DNA from: CAG-1782 sp964418255
GTDB taxonomy: Bacteria > Bacillota > Clostridia > Christensenellales > DTU072
DNA: 64,000 bases
Reading direction: 5' to 3'
NCBI GenBank assembly: GCA_964418255.1
Contig: CAYQKV010000004.1
Span: forward strand, 103,855 to 167,854
Made by a program: the position numbers and the translations under genes
Notes under the pieces: generated by a model
Databases searched by the model: none
What the model was told of the DNA's origin: nothing
What the model saw: the letters and a program-made list of their open reading frames with translations, nothing else
Part shown: positions 20,901 through 26,710 of the stretch, piece after piece
How the letters are laid out: each line of letters starts with the position of its first letter
Numbering within the stretch: the first letter of the stretch is position 1

Positions 20901-20909
20901 GTTCAACAT
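8991..20909 (-). CDS. Giant cell-surface protein (3972 residues) with Ig-like repeats and GLUG-like beta-helix
   Basis: One uninterrupted frame of 11.9 kb. N-terminus: basic segment, then one hydrophobic span at about residues 27-47 acting as signal peptide or signal-anchor. After a Gly/Ser-rich segment (~180-200) come about a dozen Ig-like units, recognisable by a recurring start such as DRTAPTV, DTVAPQI, DKTAPTV, DSQAPVI, DIVAPVI, DNTTPIV, spread irregularly over residues ~500-2700. The C-terminal third (from about 3100) carries GLUG-like turns (GDYGLFEGISGTV, GLFGQLNGTVANI, VTLGGIAAE) that suggest a beta-helix. There is no LPxTG motif, S-layer homology domain or C-terminal span, so attachment would be by the N-terminus. 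Likely adhesin or glycan-binding stalk; the ligand is unknown. Own promoter and ribosome site AAAGGAG. Confidence 0.85.
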   Translation of the reverse strand: MLNRNENENGVVKTEKAATGRIRKDVYILALIVFLAVFAIIGFTVGKEQVGDLSAGGVKTAENEGTPTVCTFDENGNTEYLSGEEYALGEDCPLYGAIDIKQDASNMLTVTKDDGTVSVIDGNEIGFSMEEIELDDVFGTAPASADDLMNKAYEKSKNAAYAAYTGEDILSANQWYTLVTGGSASGSGGKAGSGGYSSSEATWAFSIGTGTWYNLAGTTAGSIQMSLYSDVGGNGTVRAHYRGFSQSKSHNYNTAISSGNRKYAVFYVKRDGNAGGGKNDTFTSQSSIYNCSVKLKHTITAKPSISNSTTIPGWNEYRKVSVRIASTEAHPRYATVAYRDSATATSNVSNPASWNSATQSTTITTASNSYSSVSVSAYTWANTSNTGTISAQELKIDNGVPTLLDMYFVSSSSSRTKLTSLTNAATLYLYVKFQDGGGNGYPSGLKSISAKNSRNNATLGDGNLACATGNGLGGGAKEKWYSIDGSKANGTWSITLTDHANKTSVYSGEKSYSFYWWDRTAPTVSNVKITASTTDATIGGVAWTNDNLVVTFTADDYAVGTSYRDNAAINTCTINYTVNGIAKSVSTNDITKSGNAAYTKTCTFNKLKYDYNAMTAMSITVTDKAGNSTTMDCMSRKPTVSGRLDTVAPQIAWFRFGEGANNSQMSSFISQDLTVTVGAKDFQYSENGYFGNSGKRFNNGSGIKRLYFYADSTRTKPINIDGTNSNVKTVTSDPGNTSVLSASVTITYDTASSLFGGTLYIVAEDYVGNRSDGYATPGSGASYGNDWGNAVKGTGFTQSGVYIYPGITTAAGVKRDTFTPQIVIKNSAGKVIASTRSLSGTSLAYTFPWENTTKQTVTVDVYYGCSGGKLYVQKGNANVGKSPYSQTAYTSSTGSDYNFSGSAAAGSGEAVSVSTTGKTSYSRGAKFTTTIDLTDMGQTDYTFRFDSNAKSASSTISITTRMDKTAPTVELLGFSSSPFSSASMKSHLISQDLLLDSTKWIYPNSSDPGRGLYAVFKVTDTQSGVLWAQDGVLQNGSIKYGVNGTSLTQNTSSYAKAYENIDNTLVSGAAYSNYGFRMEFKYTDNAGNTYSYEKTGYAYEVSEIGNVVQVQMFSTDEMKKYLPEDQYNKIHNDDNTWNVSANTYLRYKVGVSDFIGNIGYATLTETKRPNNNLGLPVGSNVAEWGERVLRYYVDPFETSISSVNFYQAKNSNWDDGFIYTESPTSIGKPYSMTNSLYTGWANNYVFAEVKVTSGLSPFTVDYRYQDMTNNYNKDGIATNGQSYDGLKDGDASAGGYVIYDDKTAWVVFSNSTKNIQVAIRAISIAWDYDKNKWIFEAQSGELRPAPDDGRFYIKQDNTRPLIESVFLSLSNEYSTANTERLLTFDANFEKENYTFALNKELSPAYVASRDYIFTAEKVYVYIQVTDKIGSLMGSGIESVSFDGKSCSYVTKVGTSDIYKTLNTYSYDSIDVKHDKNDNEKPYDFSIVVIDKQANDSAATYGPNDVNGYRVLPVLDAFNPYISLKTTNETGYLEFSGETDSYDGGEVNQVYRFKGTSIKNNLFNATLSFRVGISGLTVYMRRTSYDASERLEALTYFRAGNFLNAYGADDFLNDGWGYYDGEQWIEYGAGSPYVRVYGESANTSAVQSGEITLNFHLTSVKERIEVIAISGTGKYYVIELGPLFIDSQAPVIHSGMTVFSVESEADTLDNGEVDYNALQKIWTNVALQQYTNGSVYIYYFITDPASGIDDNKVLRGNTELLEKVTLKNVPVWTYDGKLTTVRLLEGETPSADSLGVDGKGMLLINGFEAYALDGKNARISYNASGKVGAGVADIECYRLRITSRTEVTVTASDVAGNGPTNSTPYNISIDTTDVRVTLTARTDESDVLYQGYTGEKYTNKDVQLRWQGDYGASGFGGFDYTVTDMLNGNSTTHYHIATPQFNNVGGNIAMTYVEYATGERKTISLSRGWTEGFTVRAQYFVGVYNWVVGGTNTGIRVNADYYADGDINNLVSVIWEVRSSYTYAYINVLRNNGNRYDKYTVTSFNTVTDDYATGGVRPSKTASFDVKIDIVAPVIDDSSGNIPELSATDRWHYLAKSLRVSIEDDLSGLEKTSQQISENDFIENVKVECVLASGNVIEGNLVLDEDGLYRAYNVVKKEMYFERAGLFYIENYAEYTIIATDEAGNVATYSFTPQIDADETTIESVTLFKADGTSYSYQQSAISVGWVNDIASNKVNWADDFVYALITVKYGRSGFILQYREATKDSALDGAGRWNTISSSAYTFEGEPQEVSESVMRATVRYEIGKSSDYTYSYFRFRAISNAQDTELNYYKSYTNSARNRGTESADSSYMSIELETYEAADVKYAGQSGRATANLGATVKTGLVAIDKGTPDVGISLVKADGYTSSGTKNFVPYGTKTEDGFAYGIADGEWSKEEVVMTLALDSDSRFASGNVIFYRSSIDGKTWSGWTLVNPNGGSLYTLGSDGVWRVSGTATGISLNNGSGGSSRRHDNDETTIMSYFASMLDYTISDSRNNVLYEFYAESGAGKKSEVCRFGTVDGAAVHGIKIDMNKGEVQSAAAATFAMFDDDASQETLAAEYNRQFASNGYVTGELASYTKRNTVIVRLQIQKVGYSGLRINLTQNGTVTVLDTITYDRFISEGGSVVYRYYRVTGNGETVQKLQLESIAGKLSDELPVYVRIDNTTPIVYVSEINGTKATNWGWTDRNLYTSDAEYWYTSEVAVSFGVGVIEDNAYDGQSSYSGYTLEYSVNGNGVWIPLNENRFVIDGINVVNGNSYSFRITSGAGMSYRLGGEIRDNQDRLSYNAENLNSEISEADGITPITAHVVGNGTGDYDNGSYEFRFSVDSNDYYYDYFGRVDLGITVAGSRGYDTRTGEFADYVTGVYDKDGNYAVTSSTSFKRGDVMRLTYFAKYDGRSAGANHNYFQNVTVSTAGERGYFYNVTGDILGQIRESDLIDYNAAYGIPPQADGETLEKTGYVQVQFEGSNIVIVSYFIAEVDVTYGKDKFYLQTENGEYKTTGNATYRYADGANERTREIELGYAYYGYFDRTETEPEELGAYYVMTSVNAGTGSFRVTTDTERKDFILKYFAMDDEEDNLFDVFDARDFGYIDADYYNLNADGTVDETKRSYLDSDYKLNADITVAKGLTGTYRGAFDGDGRCITELGGTVSGDYGLFEGISGTVRNVRVTTDRTLIVSATEEVEIGLLARRVLAGGTVENVAVIADVELHNFPKGSKFGGVAAYSEGGNFGGESALFTDVRVTNNGRAMDGAYVGAVVGYMRNGTRFNGVYAFGEIEIYNSTAVAAGMLYGGAGKGTYSVSAVSYFENNVFVNSDTVSGVSNVTDEIVLSGTYSGDDYQSFVVFGTSPVVGGIAIDYAILSRLYSDFGYEYDENETYGIGTPDRPLEISEYSQILAINGYMNLDFVFALGTDEIDMSGYECTIAVTKVFNGTLAAKQPSSGTRYVKLANFAGDTAVYNKSSFGLFGQLNGTVANIAFTDIAIDFDYVGEETLTAGIIAAKAYENAVIRNVLLIGTETIRTEGKASVGGVVGSARGTTINDVFSINNIAVTASKVTLGGIAAETDGITLPDSAGTIFMLGRTEAYGASVTVGAAIGAVADGSVVNGGAKVFAIKDNVYAGENLLSEKPVGSSNVTYGIQTVAFSYDPMRTASFASSTGSVFNLVFGSFYPIAGDGSSITPFVIESEKDFGYINLALYAEYRIDKDITFTDFRTIGQGLVFSGVIKGSTGDDISAEGGRIIGLMNVTAPLVYHNSGKINDLSVNVEYSATVGAGETFRYGAIAIISDGEIKNVTVAGNVSIVSATQDNEIYASGFVAESRGGVVDADMSKLQNSISALNITVSGGGTAYIGGYAAIVTIGEPKFSYGIATGTITVSGTRKTYAGLLVGMSHGNCQWVLGEAASIDYTYSITVNGTEIPKYDEEGEPLTENFCGLIFE

Positions 20910-21017
20910 AAGTCGCGTCTCCTTTCGGGAAAGATTTATTTCGTTCGGGTGTTATACACGCGTAATCGCACACGCGTAGGAGCATATAAAAACCCCTACC
21001 CATATTATTCTATGATA

Positions 21018-21047
21018 ATAATACCTTATATCGCCCTTATTTGTCAA
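21018..21047 (-). promoter_or_regulatory. Strong promoter of the giant surface protein gene
   Basis: Minus strand: perfect TTGACA (21047-21042), 18-base spacer, TATTAT (21023-21018). The leader to the ATG at 20909 is about 100 bases and includes a small hairpin (GTAGG with CCTAC) and two copies of ACGCGTGT, which could modulate translation. Confidence 0.75.
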
Positions 21048-21114
21048 TACCGAACTTTTCGAATTTTAGGGAAAATTAAGAAAACTTAAAAATAAAATTT
21101 CCTTATATCGGAAA

Positions 21115-21142
21115 AAACCGTCGGGGTCTCTTCCGACGGTTT
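21115..21142 (-). terminator. Terminator of the metG-tatD-rSAM-ksgA operon
   Basis: AAACCGTCGG (21115-21124) pairs perfectly with 21133-21142 over an 8-base loop; on the minus strand it is followed by TTTTTT. It lies 33 bases after the ksgA stop. Confidence 0.85.
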
Positions 21143-21174
21143 CATTTTTATAATCATACAAACGCAGGCTTATT

Positions 21175-22005
21175 TTATTTCCTTAAAAACTTCGTTATCC
21201 CGTCCGAAAGCCGAACGAAGTCGTCCACGGAGAGAACCTCTCCTCTTACGTTTACTCCGAAGCCCGCTTTTTCTATGATTTCCTGCGCTTCGGGTTTAGT
21301 CACGGGAAATGCGGAAACGAGGTTGTTTGCCAGCGTTTTTCTTCTCATCGCAAACGCGGCTTTTACCGTTTTTTTGAAAATTTTATAATCATCGAATTTA
21401 TACTTATTTCTGTCGAAATCTATCTTTACAAGCGCGCTGTCGACGTTGGGCACGGGATAAAAAATCCGTCTGTCTATCGTCCTCGTTATTTTTACCGCCG
21501 CTATCGCGTTAATCGCTACGGTAATCGCTCCGTACTCCGCCGTTCCCTCTTTTGCGGTAAGTCTCTCGGCTACTTCCTTTTGCATCATAAGGGTCATATC
21601 GCTTATTTTTAGGCCGCTTTCGGCAAACCTCATTATCATAGGCGTAGTGACGTAATACGGCAAATTGGCTACCACCTTAAACGGTTCGGGAACCTTTTTT
21701 CTCATTTCTTCGTCGGAAAGTTTCAATACGTCCGCGAAGTGAACCGATACGTTCGGGTATTCTTTCGTCACCTTGTCGAGGGCGCTTTTCAAGTCCTCGT
21801 CCACTTCGAAAGACTCTACTTCTTTTGCTTTTTTCGCGAGCGCTCTCGTGAGCGTGCCCGCGCCCGCTCCTATTTCCAGGACGGTATCTTCTTCCGTTAC
21901 CGCCGCGTCGGAGACGACGGCGTTAAGTAAATTCACGTCCGTAATAAAGTTCTGCCCGAGGCTTTTTTTGAAGCGGAAGTCGCCCACAAGTTCTTTAATA
22001 TCCAT
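21175..22005 (-). CDS. ksgA: 16S rRNA dimethyladenosine transferase (A1518/A1519)
   Basis: 276 residues, typical for KsgA/RsmA. Seen: KKSLGQNFITD at the N-terminus, SAM-binding VLEIGAGAGTLTRALA, the catalytic motif NLPYYVTTP, and C-terminal RRKTLANNL. It dimethylates two adenines in the 3' hairpin of 16S rRNA and checks 30S maturation. AGAGGAAA before the ATG fits as ribosome site. Last gene of a cluster with metG, tatD and a radical SAM gene, an arrangement widespread in Clostridia, followed by a good terminator. Confidence 0.97.
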   Translation of the reverse strand: MDIKELVGDFRFKKSLGQNFITDVNLLNAVVSDAAVTEEDTVLEIGAGAGTLTRALAKKAKEVESFEVDEDLKSALDKVTKEYPNVSVHFADVLKLSDEEMRKKVPEPFKVVANLPYYVTTPMIMRFAESGLKISDMTLMMQKEVAERLTAKEGTAEYGAITVAINAIAAVKITRTIDRRIFYPVPNVDSALVKIDFDRNKYKFDDYKIFKKTVKAAFAMRRKTLANNLVSAFPVTKPEAQEIIEKAGFGVNVRGEVLSVDDFVRLSDGITKFLRK

Positions 22006-22104
22006 TATTTTCCTCTGATATTTACCGATAAACTGCGTTATACTTTTTATGTACGAAAGATAAAAACCTTACAATACAAAAGATAAAACGGCTTTTATTT
22101 TTCG

Positions 22105-22129
22105 CAGTCCGCTTAAAATATGCGGGCTG
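22105..22129. other. Hairpin in the spacer between radical SAM gene and ksgA
   Basis: CAGTCCGC (22105-22112) pairs with GCGGGCTG (22122-22129) with one G-T pair. A T-rich tail follows on the plus strand, so it has terminator form in that direction, although no plus-strand gene lies upstream. It may end antisense transcription or stabilise the minus-strand mRNA. Confidence 0.4.
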
Positions 22130-22132
22130 TTT

Positions 22133-22714
22133 TTATTTTATCAATTCTCTCACTCTGAGCGGAATTCCTTGTTCACTCGCGACTTTTTTTGCCGCTTCCA
22201 CGTCGAAGCCGGGGGTATTTACCACGGAAAATTTTACCTTTATTCCGCTTTCCTTACATTCTTTTGCGAACCGCAACATACTGTAATACCCTTCTTCGCC
22301 GTACTTGCACCTGCAAATTCTGTTATACTCTTTCGCGTTTGCCGCGTTCAACGAGACGCTCACTTCGTCGACTTTTCCTTTCAGTCGTTCGCTCACGCCT
22401 TTTCCGACGATTAAATCCGCCTGTCCGTTGGTGTTCAATCTTACGGTTTTTCCCTGTCCTTTAAGGTAATCCGCCACCTCGATAAGGGTATCCAACGCGC
22501 AGAGGGGTTCTCCGTAACCGCAGAAGACGTATTCCCTCCCGTTGTCGTGGTTTTCGAGTTCTTCTATTACTTCCTTTGCGGTGGGTTCTTTTTTCAGCCA
22601 CAAATCGAATTCTTCGTATCTGTCGCTGGTCGTTCTTACGCAGAACTCGCAGTTATTACTGCATTTGTTGGTTAAATTTATATAAACCGCTCCGTCTATT
22701 TCGTAAACAATCAT
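22133..22714 (-). CDS. TatD-associated radical SAM protein
   Basis: 193 residues. The cluster-binding motif is CSNNCEFC (CxxxCxxC), preceded by YINLTNK as in radical SAM enzymes. Further on are the SAM-contacting glycine stretch FCGYGEPL and the strand VRLNTNGQ. Small size and position (start overlapping the tatD stop by 4 bases) match the TatD-family-associated radical SAM proteins found in Clostridia. Its substrate is not known; the C-terminal part is too short for an extra cluster domain, although CRCKYGEEGY carries two more cysteines. Confidence 0.9.
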   Translation of the reverse strand: MIVYEIDGAVYINLTNKCSNNCEFCVRTTSDRYEEFDLWLKKEPTAKEVIEELENHDNGREYVFCGYGEPLCALDTLIEVADYLKGQGKTVRLNTNGQADLIVGKGVSERLKGKVDEVSVSLNAANAKEYNRICRCKYGEEGYYSMLRFAKECKESGIKVKFSVVNTPGFDVEAAKKVASEQGIPLRVRELIK

Positions 22715-23490
22715 ATTTTGATTTTCTTAAACAGTCTAAGGGTGTTAGCCTGAATAATATCCTCCGTTTCTTTTTCCGTTTTCCCTATAATTTCCCCTAT
22801 TTTTCTTGCGGTAAACCTTATAAACGACGGTTCGTTTCTCTTTCCTCTCATCGGTTCGGGCGACATATACGGGCAATCGGTTTCCAGAATTATTCTGTCA
22901 ATCGGCGTAGCCCTCACTATATCGGGTTTGTCCTTTGCGTTTGCGAACGTCACCGCTCCTCCGTAGGAAAAGTACGCGCCGAGTTTTGCGTATTCCTTAA
23001 CAAGCTCTTTGCTTCCGCTGTAACAATGCACGAGCAAACCGTTTTTAATCAGTTCTTTATTCTCGTTAAGTAATTTTACCGCGTCGCCGTGGGCGTCTCT
23101 TATATGCAACACCACGGGCGCGCCGATTTCATAAGCAAGTCGCATTTGCCTAATCATCGCCCTTTTCTGCGTTTCCCTATCCGGGTTGTTTTCGTAGTGA
23201 TAGTCAAGTCCGATTTCCCCGATTGCCGCGCATTTAACGTCTTCCCACATTTCCTTAAATCGGTCTACGTCTTCGTCGGTCAATTTGTCGGCGTATTCGG
23301 GGTGCACGCCCACCGCGCAATAAATACCCTTATATTTTTGCGCTCGCAGAAAGCAGTCTTCGCTCGTCGGTCTGTCCGCGCCCGTGTCGACGATGATTTT
23401 CGGTTCGGAATTTTCCGTCTTCGACGCTATTTCTTCCGCGCATTCCTTAAACCGTTCGTCGGACAAATGCGCGTGCGCGTCAATCAGCAT
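22711..23490 (-). CDS. tatD: TatD family metal-dependent hydrolase (DNase/D-aminoacyl hydrolase type)
   Basis: 259 residues. Metal ligands seen: DAHAHL at the N-terminus (HxH), GEIGLDYH (Glu), VVLHIRDAHGD and VHCYSG (His), and LETDCPYM (Asp). All TatD residues are intact. The family cleaves phosphodiester bonds in DNA and has been linked to repair and oxidative stress. It overlaps metG by 7 bases and the radical SAM gene by 4, so the three are translated as one unit. Confidence 0.95.
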   Translation of the reverse strand: MLIDAHAHLSDERFKECAEEIASKTENSEPKIIVDTGADRPTSEDCFLRAQKYKGIYCAVGVHPEYADKLTDEDVDRFKEMWEDVKCAAIGEIGLDYHYENNPDRETQKRAMIRQMRLAYEIGAPVVLHIRDAHGDAVKLLNENKELIKNGLLVHCYSGSKELVKEYAKLGAYFSYGGAVTFANAKDKPDIVRATPIDRIILETDCPYMSPEPMRGKRNEPSFIRFTARKIGEIIGKTEKETEDIIQANTLRLFKKIKI

Positions 23491-25469
23491 ACGGTCGCTC
23501 CGCCGCCCGCGGGTTTAGTCGGCGCGACGCTTATTACTTCGCCGTTTTCGTTTTCCGCAAACAGTATCATTCCTTCGCTGAGCACGCCGCCCAGCGTTAC
23601 GGGTTTCAGATTTGCCACTACGACCACTTCTTTACCCACCATTTCTTCGGGCGTATAGAATTTCGCCACGCCGCTTACGATGCTTCTCGTTCTTTCTCCG
23701 GTATCCACGGTAAAGTGAAGGAGTTTTTTGCTTCCCTCCACTTTTTCCGCGGTGAGGATTTTACCGACTTTCAATTCGATTTTCGAAAAGTCGTCTATGG
23801 TAATTTCTTCGTAAGACGCCGCGCCGTGTTTTTTGGCCGGTTGTTTCGCCTTATCCTGCTTTTCGTCGGTTTTCTTTTCGTTTTTCTCCGCGGGTTTTGT
23901 TTCTCCGCCCGCGAGTTTTTCCAGTTCGGCGCATTCCTTGTTTACGTCGATTCTCTTATACAACGCGGCGCCTTTGACGATTTTCGTCCCTTCTTCGAGA
24001 ATTCCGTACGCGAGGTTTTCTCCGAACTCTTCGGGTTTTTCCACGGACAAATCTCCGAGCACTCTCGCCGCGGTTTCGGGCAGGAACGGCATAAGCGCGA
24101 TACCCGCCACCCTGAGCGTTTCCGCGAGGTGGTACATTACCGATTTAAGTTCCTCGCGTTTTTCCTCGTTTTTAGCGAGCAACCACGGGGTGGTTTCGTC
24201 GATATATTTATTCGCTCTTCCTATGAGTTCGAAAATATCTTCGAGGGCTTCGGGAATGAGCAACGCGTCGATATGCGCGGTCATTTTGTCTTTAAGTCCG
24301 TTCATCAAATCTTCGAGTTCTTTGTCATACGGCGTTTTTACGTCGGTTTTCGGCAAAGCCCCTCCGAAATACTGATTTACCATTGCTGTCGAGCGGCTCA
24401 ATAAATTTCCCAGCGAATTACATAAATCCGCGTTTATTCTGCTTAAAAACGCGAGGTTTCCGAACATTCCGTCCGAGCCGAACGGCACTTCGCGAAGCAA
24501 GTAATACCTTACCGCATCCACGCCGTATCTGTCGCTTAAAACGACAGGGTCGACGACGTTTCCTTTCGATTTGCTTATTTTGTCGCTTCCGAGAAGCAAC
24601 CAGCCGTGCCCGTATACTTTTTTGGGAAGGGGCAAATCGAGCGCCATTAAAATCGCGGGCCATATTATCGAATGGAACCTTACGATTTCCTTACCCATCA
24701 TATGAATATCGGCGGGCCAGTATTTTTCGAACAGGCTTTCGTCGTCCGAGCCGTAGCCGAGCGCGGTTATATAGTTTGTGAGCGCGTCCAGCCACACGTA
24801 TACGACGTGTTCGTTATCGAACGGCACGGGGATACCCCACTTAAAGGAAGTTCTCGACACCGCGAGGTCTTGAAGTCCCGCGCGAAGGAAGTTATTGAGC
24901 ATTTCGTTTCTTCTCGATTTCGGTTGGAGAAACTCGGGGTCGTTTTCGATTAAGTCGATGAGTCTGTCTTTATATTTACTCATTCTGAAAAAGTAACTGC
25001 TTTCTTTCGTCAGTTCGACTTCTCTTCCGCAATCGGGGCATTTTCCGTCTTTGAGCTGAGTTTTCGTCCAGAAACTTTCGCACGGGGTGCAATACCAACC
25101 CTCGTACTCGCTCTTATAAATATCGCCTTTTTCGTATAATTTCGTGAAAATTTTCTGCACGGCTTTTTCGTGATAATCGTCGGTCGTGCGGATAAATTTA
25201 TCGTAGCTTATATCGAGTTTTTTCCATAAACTTTTAAGGGTGTCCACTTGTCTGTCGACGAACTCTTTCGTCGGCACGCCGTGTTCCGCCGCTACTTTTT
25301 CGATTTTCTGTCCGTGTTCGTCCGTCCCCGTAAGGTAAAAAACGTCGAACCCCGACATTCTCTTAAACCGCGCTATCGCGTCGCATACGACCGTCGTATA
25401 GCACGTGCCTATATGCCATTTTCCGCTCGGGTAATAAATGGGAGTGGTTATATAAAATTTTTCCTTCAT
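23484..25469 (-). CDS. metG: Methionyl-tRNA synthetase
   Basis: I start at MKEKFYITTPIYYPSGK (ATG 25467-25469): GAGGAG lies 9 bases before it, whereas the longer alternative at 25502 and the ATG at 25478 lack proper spacing. The product has 661 residues. Motifs: PSGKWHIGT (HIGH type), a zinc module with CTPC and CPDC, KISKSKGN (KMSKS), and a C-terminal Trbp111-like tRNA-binding domain (DFSKIELKVGKI) joined by a Lys/Ala-rich linker. It charges tRNA-Met. First gene of the cluster. No T-box is visible in the 200 bases upstream. Confidence 0.97.
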   Translation of the reverse strand: MKEKFYITTPIYYPSGKWHIGTCYTTVVCDAIARFKRMSGFDVFYLTGTDEHGQKIEKVAAEHGVPTKEFVDRQVDTLKSLWKKLDISYDKFIRTTDDYHEKAVQKIFTKLYEKGDIYKSEYEGWYCTPCESFWTKTQLKDGKCPDCGREVELTKESSYFFRMSKYKDRLIDLIENDPEFLQPKSRRNEMLNNFLRAGLQDLAVSRTSFKWGIPVPFDNEHVVYVWLDALTNYITALGYGSDDESLFEKYWPADIHMMGKEIVRFHSIIWPAILMALDLPLPKKVYGHGWLLLGSDKISKSKGNVVDPVVLSDRYGVDAVRYYLLREVPFGSDGMFGNLAFLSRINADLCNSLGNLLSRSTAMVNQYFGGALPKTDVKTPYDKELEDLMNGLKDKMTAHIDALLIPEALEDIFELIGRANKYIDETTPWLLAKNEEKREELKSVMYHLAETLRVAGIALMPFLPETAARVLGDLSVEKPEEFGENLAYGILEEGTKIVKGAALYKRIDVNKECAELEKLAGGETKPAEKNEKKTDEKQDKAKQPAKKHGAASYEEITIDDFSKIELKVGKILTAEKVEGSKKLLHFTVDTGERTRSIVSGVAKFYTPEEMVGKEVVVVANLKPVTLGGVLSEGMILFAENENGEVISVAPTKPAGGGATVC

Positions 25470-25675
25470 CTCGGTCATCTCCTCTTTTATATCTAAATAC
25501 AAATTATAACTTGTTTAAGTCTTTTTGTAAAACGATTTTCGCAAAGTAAAGCCGCGTTTCGTATAAAACCTCTGTCATTCGGGAAAAACAAATATGAACG
25601 AAATCGCGCGGAAAAGGAATACCTATGTATTAGGAAGAAAACCGCCGCGGCGGTCGGAGGAGTTTCGGAGGAGTT

Positions 25676-26017
25676 ATGGTAAAACGGGGAGAAATTTATT
25701 ATGCGGATTTAAGCCCGGTAGTAGGCAGCGAGCAAGGCGGAGTTCGCCCTGTTCTCGTCATTCAGAACGACGTCGGCAACCGCTATTCGCCTACGGTAAT
25801 CGCCGCCGCAATCACTTCTCAACTCAACAAAGCCCGTCTTCCCACGCACATAGAACTCGACACCACCACGGGTCTTCCCCGCGACAGCGTGGTTCTCACC
25901 GAACAGCTCCGCACCCTCGACAAGCAGCGTCTCAAAGACAAAATAGGCGCGCTTTCTCCCGAAGCTATGCACAAAGTAAACAACGCTTTAATGGTTAGTT
26001 TGGGATTCTTTAATTAG
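25676..26017 (+). CDS. MazF/PemK (EndoA type) endoribonuclease toxin, no partner antitoxin
   Basis: 113 residues, the usual size. N-terminus VKRGEIYYADLSPVVGSEQG and RPVLVIQND are the conserved core of MazF/NdoA toxins; PTHIELD and DSVVLTEQLRTLDK follow, with the catalytic arginine and threonine regions present. The family cuts single-stranded RNA at short motifs. In Bacillus ndoAI, the antitoxin, precedes it; here the 170 bases between divergent metG and this gene contain no credible antitoxin frame. Ribosome site GGAGGAG just upstream. Antitoxin may be coded elsewhere, or the gene may act alone. Confidence 0.9.
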   Translation: MVKRGEIYYADLSPVVGSEQGGVRPVLVIQNDVGNRYSPTVIAAAITSQLNKARLPTHIELDTTTGLPRDSVVLTEQLRTLDKQRLKDKIGALSPEAMHKVNNALMVSLGFFN

Positions 26018-26036
26018 ATTTACGGTTGCCGTAAAT
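26018..26036. terminator. Short bidirectional hairpin between mazF and the YjjG-like gene
   Basis: ATTTACGG (26018-26025) pairs perfectly with CCGTAAAT (26029-26036) over a 3-base loop, immediately after the mazF stop and touching the stop of the convergent gene. Confidence 0.5.
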
Positions 26037-26710
26037 TAGAATATTTTACAAATATCTTTCCAACTGTGCGCGACGTAATCAATCTTTAAGTCGGGCATAG
26101 GTTGGTTTTTGAAATTACACCAGACGGTTTTCAAGCCCGCGTTTATTCCGCCTTTTATATCGCTTGTAAGGGAATCTCCTATGCACGCGGTGCTCTCTTT
26201 ATCCGCGCCGCTTTGTTTAAGGCAGTACTCGAAATATTCTTTCTGCGGTTTGGCGTAGCCGATGAGTTCGGAGATAAAGACGCCTTTGACGAATTTATCA
26301 AGTCCGCTTAATTTAATTCTGTTTCTCTGCGTATCGCCGTGTCCGTTGGTAGTAATAAAGACGTCGTATTTTTTCGAGAGGTACTCTACTCCCTCTTTCG
26401 CCCCGTCCCACCAGAACGCCTGATTCCCGAGCCTAATTTGGTATTCGTCTTCCGTTTTATAGACGTCCCCGCATATCCCCGAGCGGTCGAAAAATTCATA
26501 AAAACGGTCGTAAATCAGTTTTTCTTTAACCGTTTCGCCCCGTTCGAGCATTTTCCAGTATTTTATGTTTATCTTGTCGTAGAGGTCGTAAAGTTCGTCG
26601 TCGAACGGATAGCCCAGCGTTTCGAACGCGCCTTTAAGGGCGGCTTTCTGCGCCGCGTCGAAGTCGAAAACCGTATCGTCCGCGTCAAGAAACAGTGTTT
26701 TTATCATCAA
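26036..26710 (-). CDS. HAD-superfamily hydrolase, YjjG-like pyrimidine nucleotidase
   Basis: 224 residues. HAD motifs: FLDADDTVFDFD (nucleophile Asp), TTNGHG (motif II Thr/Ser region), the lysine in GYAKPQKEYF, and CIGDSLTSDIKGG (motif IV acidic residues). Cap length and the phrase TVFDFDAAQKAAL match YjjG, a house-cleaning nucleotidase acting on non-canonical pyrimidine nucleotides. Its start overlaps the upstream DUF2156-GNAT gene by 4 bases, so the two are coexpressed; a functional link is not obvious. Confidence 0.88.
   Translation of the reverse strand: MMIKTLFLDADDTVFDFDAAQKAALKGAFETLGYPFDDELYDLYDKINIKYWKMLERGETVKEKLIYDRFYEFFDRSGICGDVYKTEDEYQIRLGNQAFWWDGAKEGVEYLSKKYDVFITTNGHGDTQRNRIKLSGLDKFVKGVFISELIGYAKPQKEYFEYCLKQSGADKESTACIGDSLTSDIKGGINAGLKTVWCNFKNQPMPDLKIDYVAHSWKDICKIF

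Noticed and set aside
25470..25675. T-box riboswitch before metG
   Set aside because: The gap is only ~200 bases, shared with divergent mazF, and lacks the T-box sequence and antiterminator stem.
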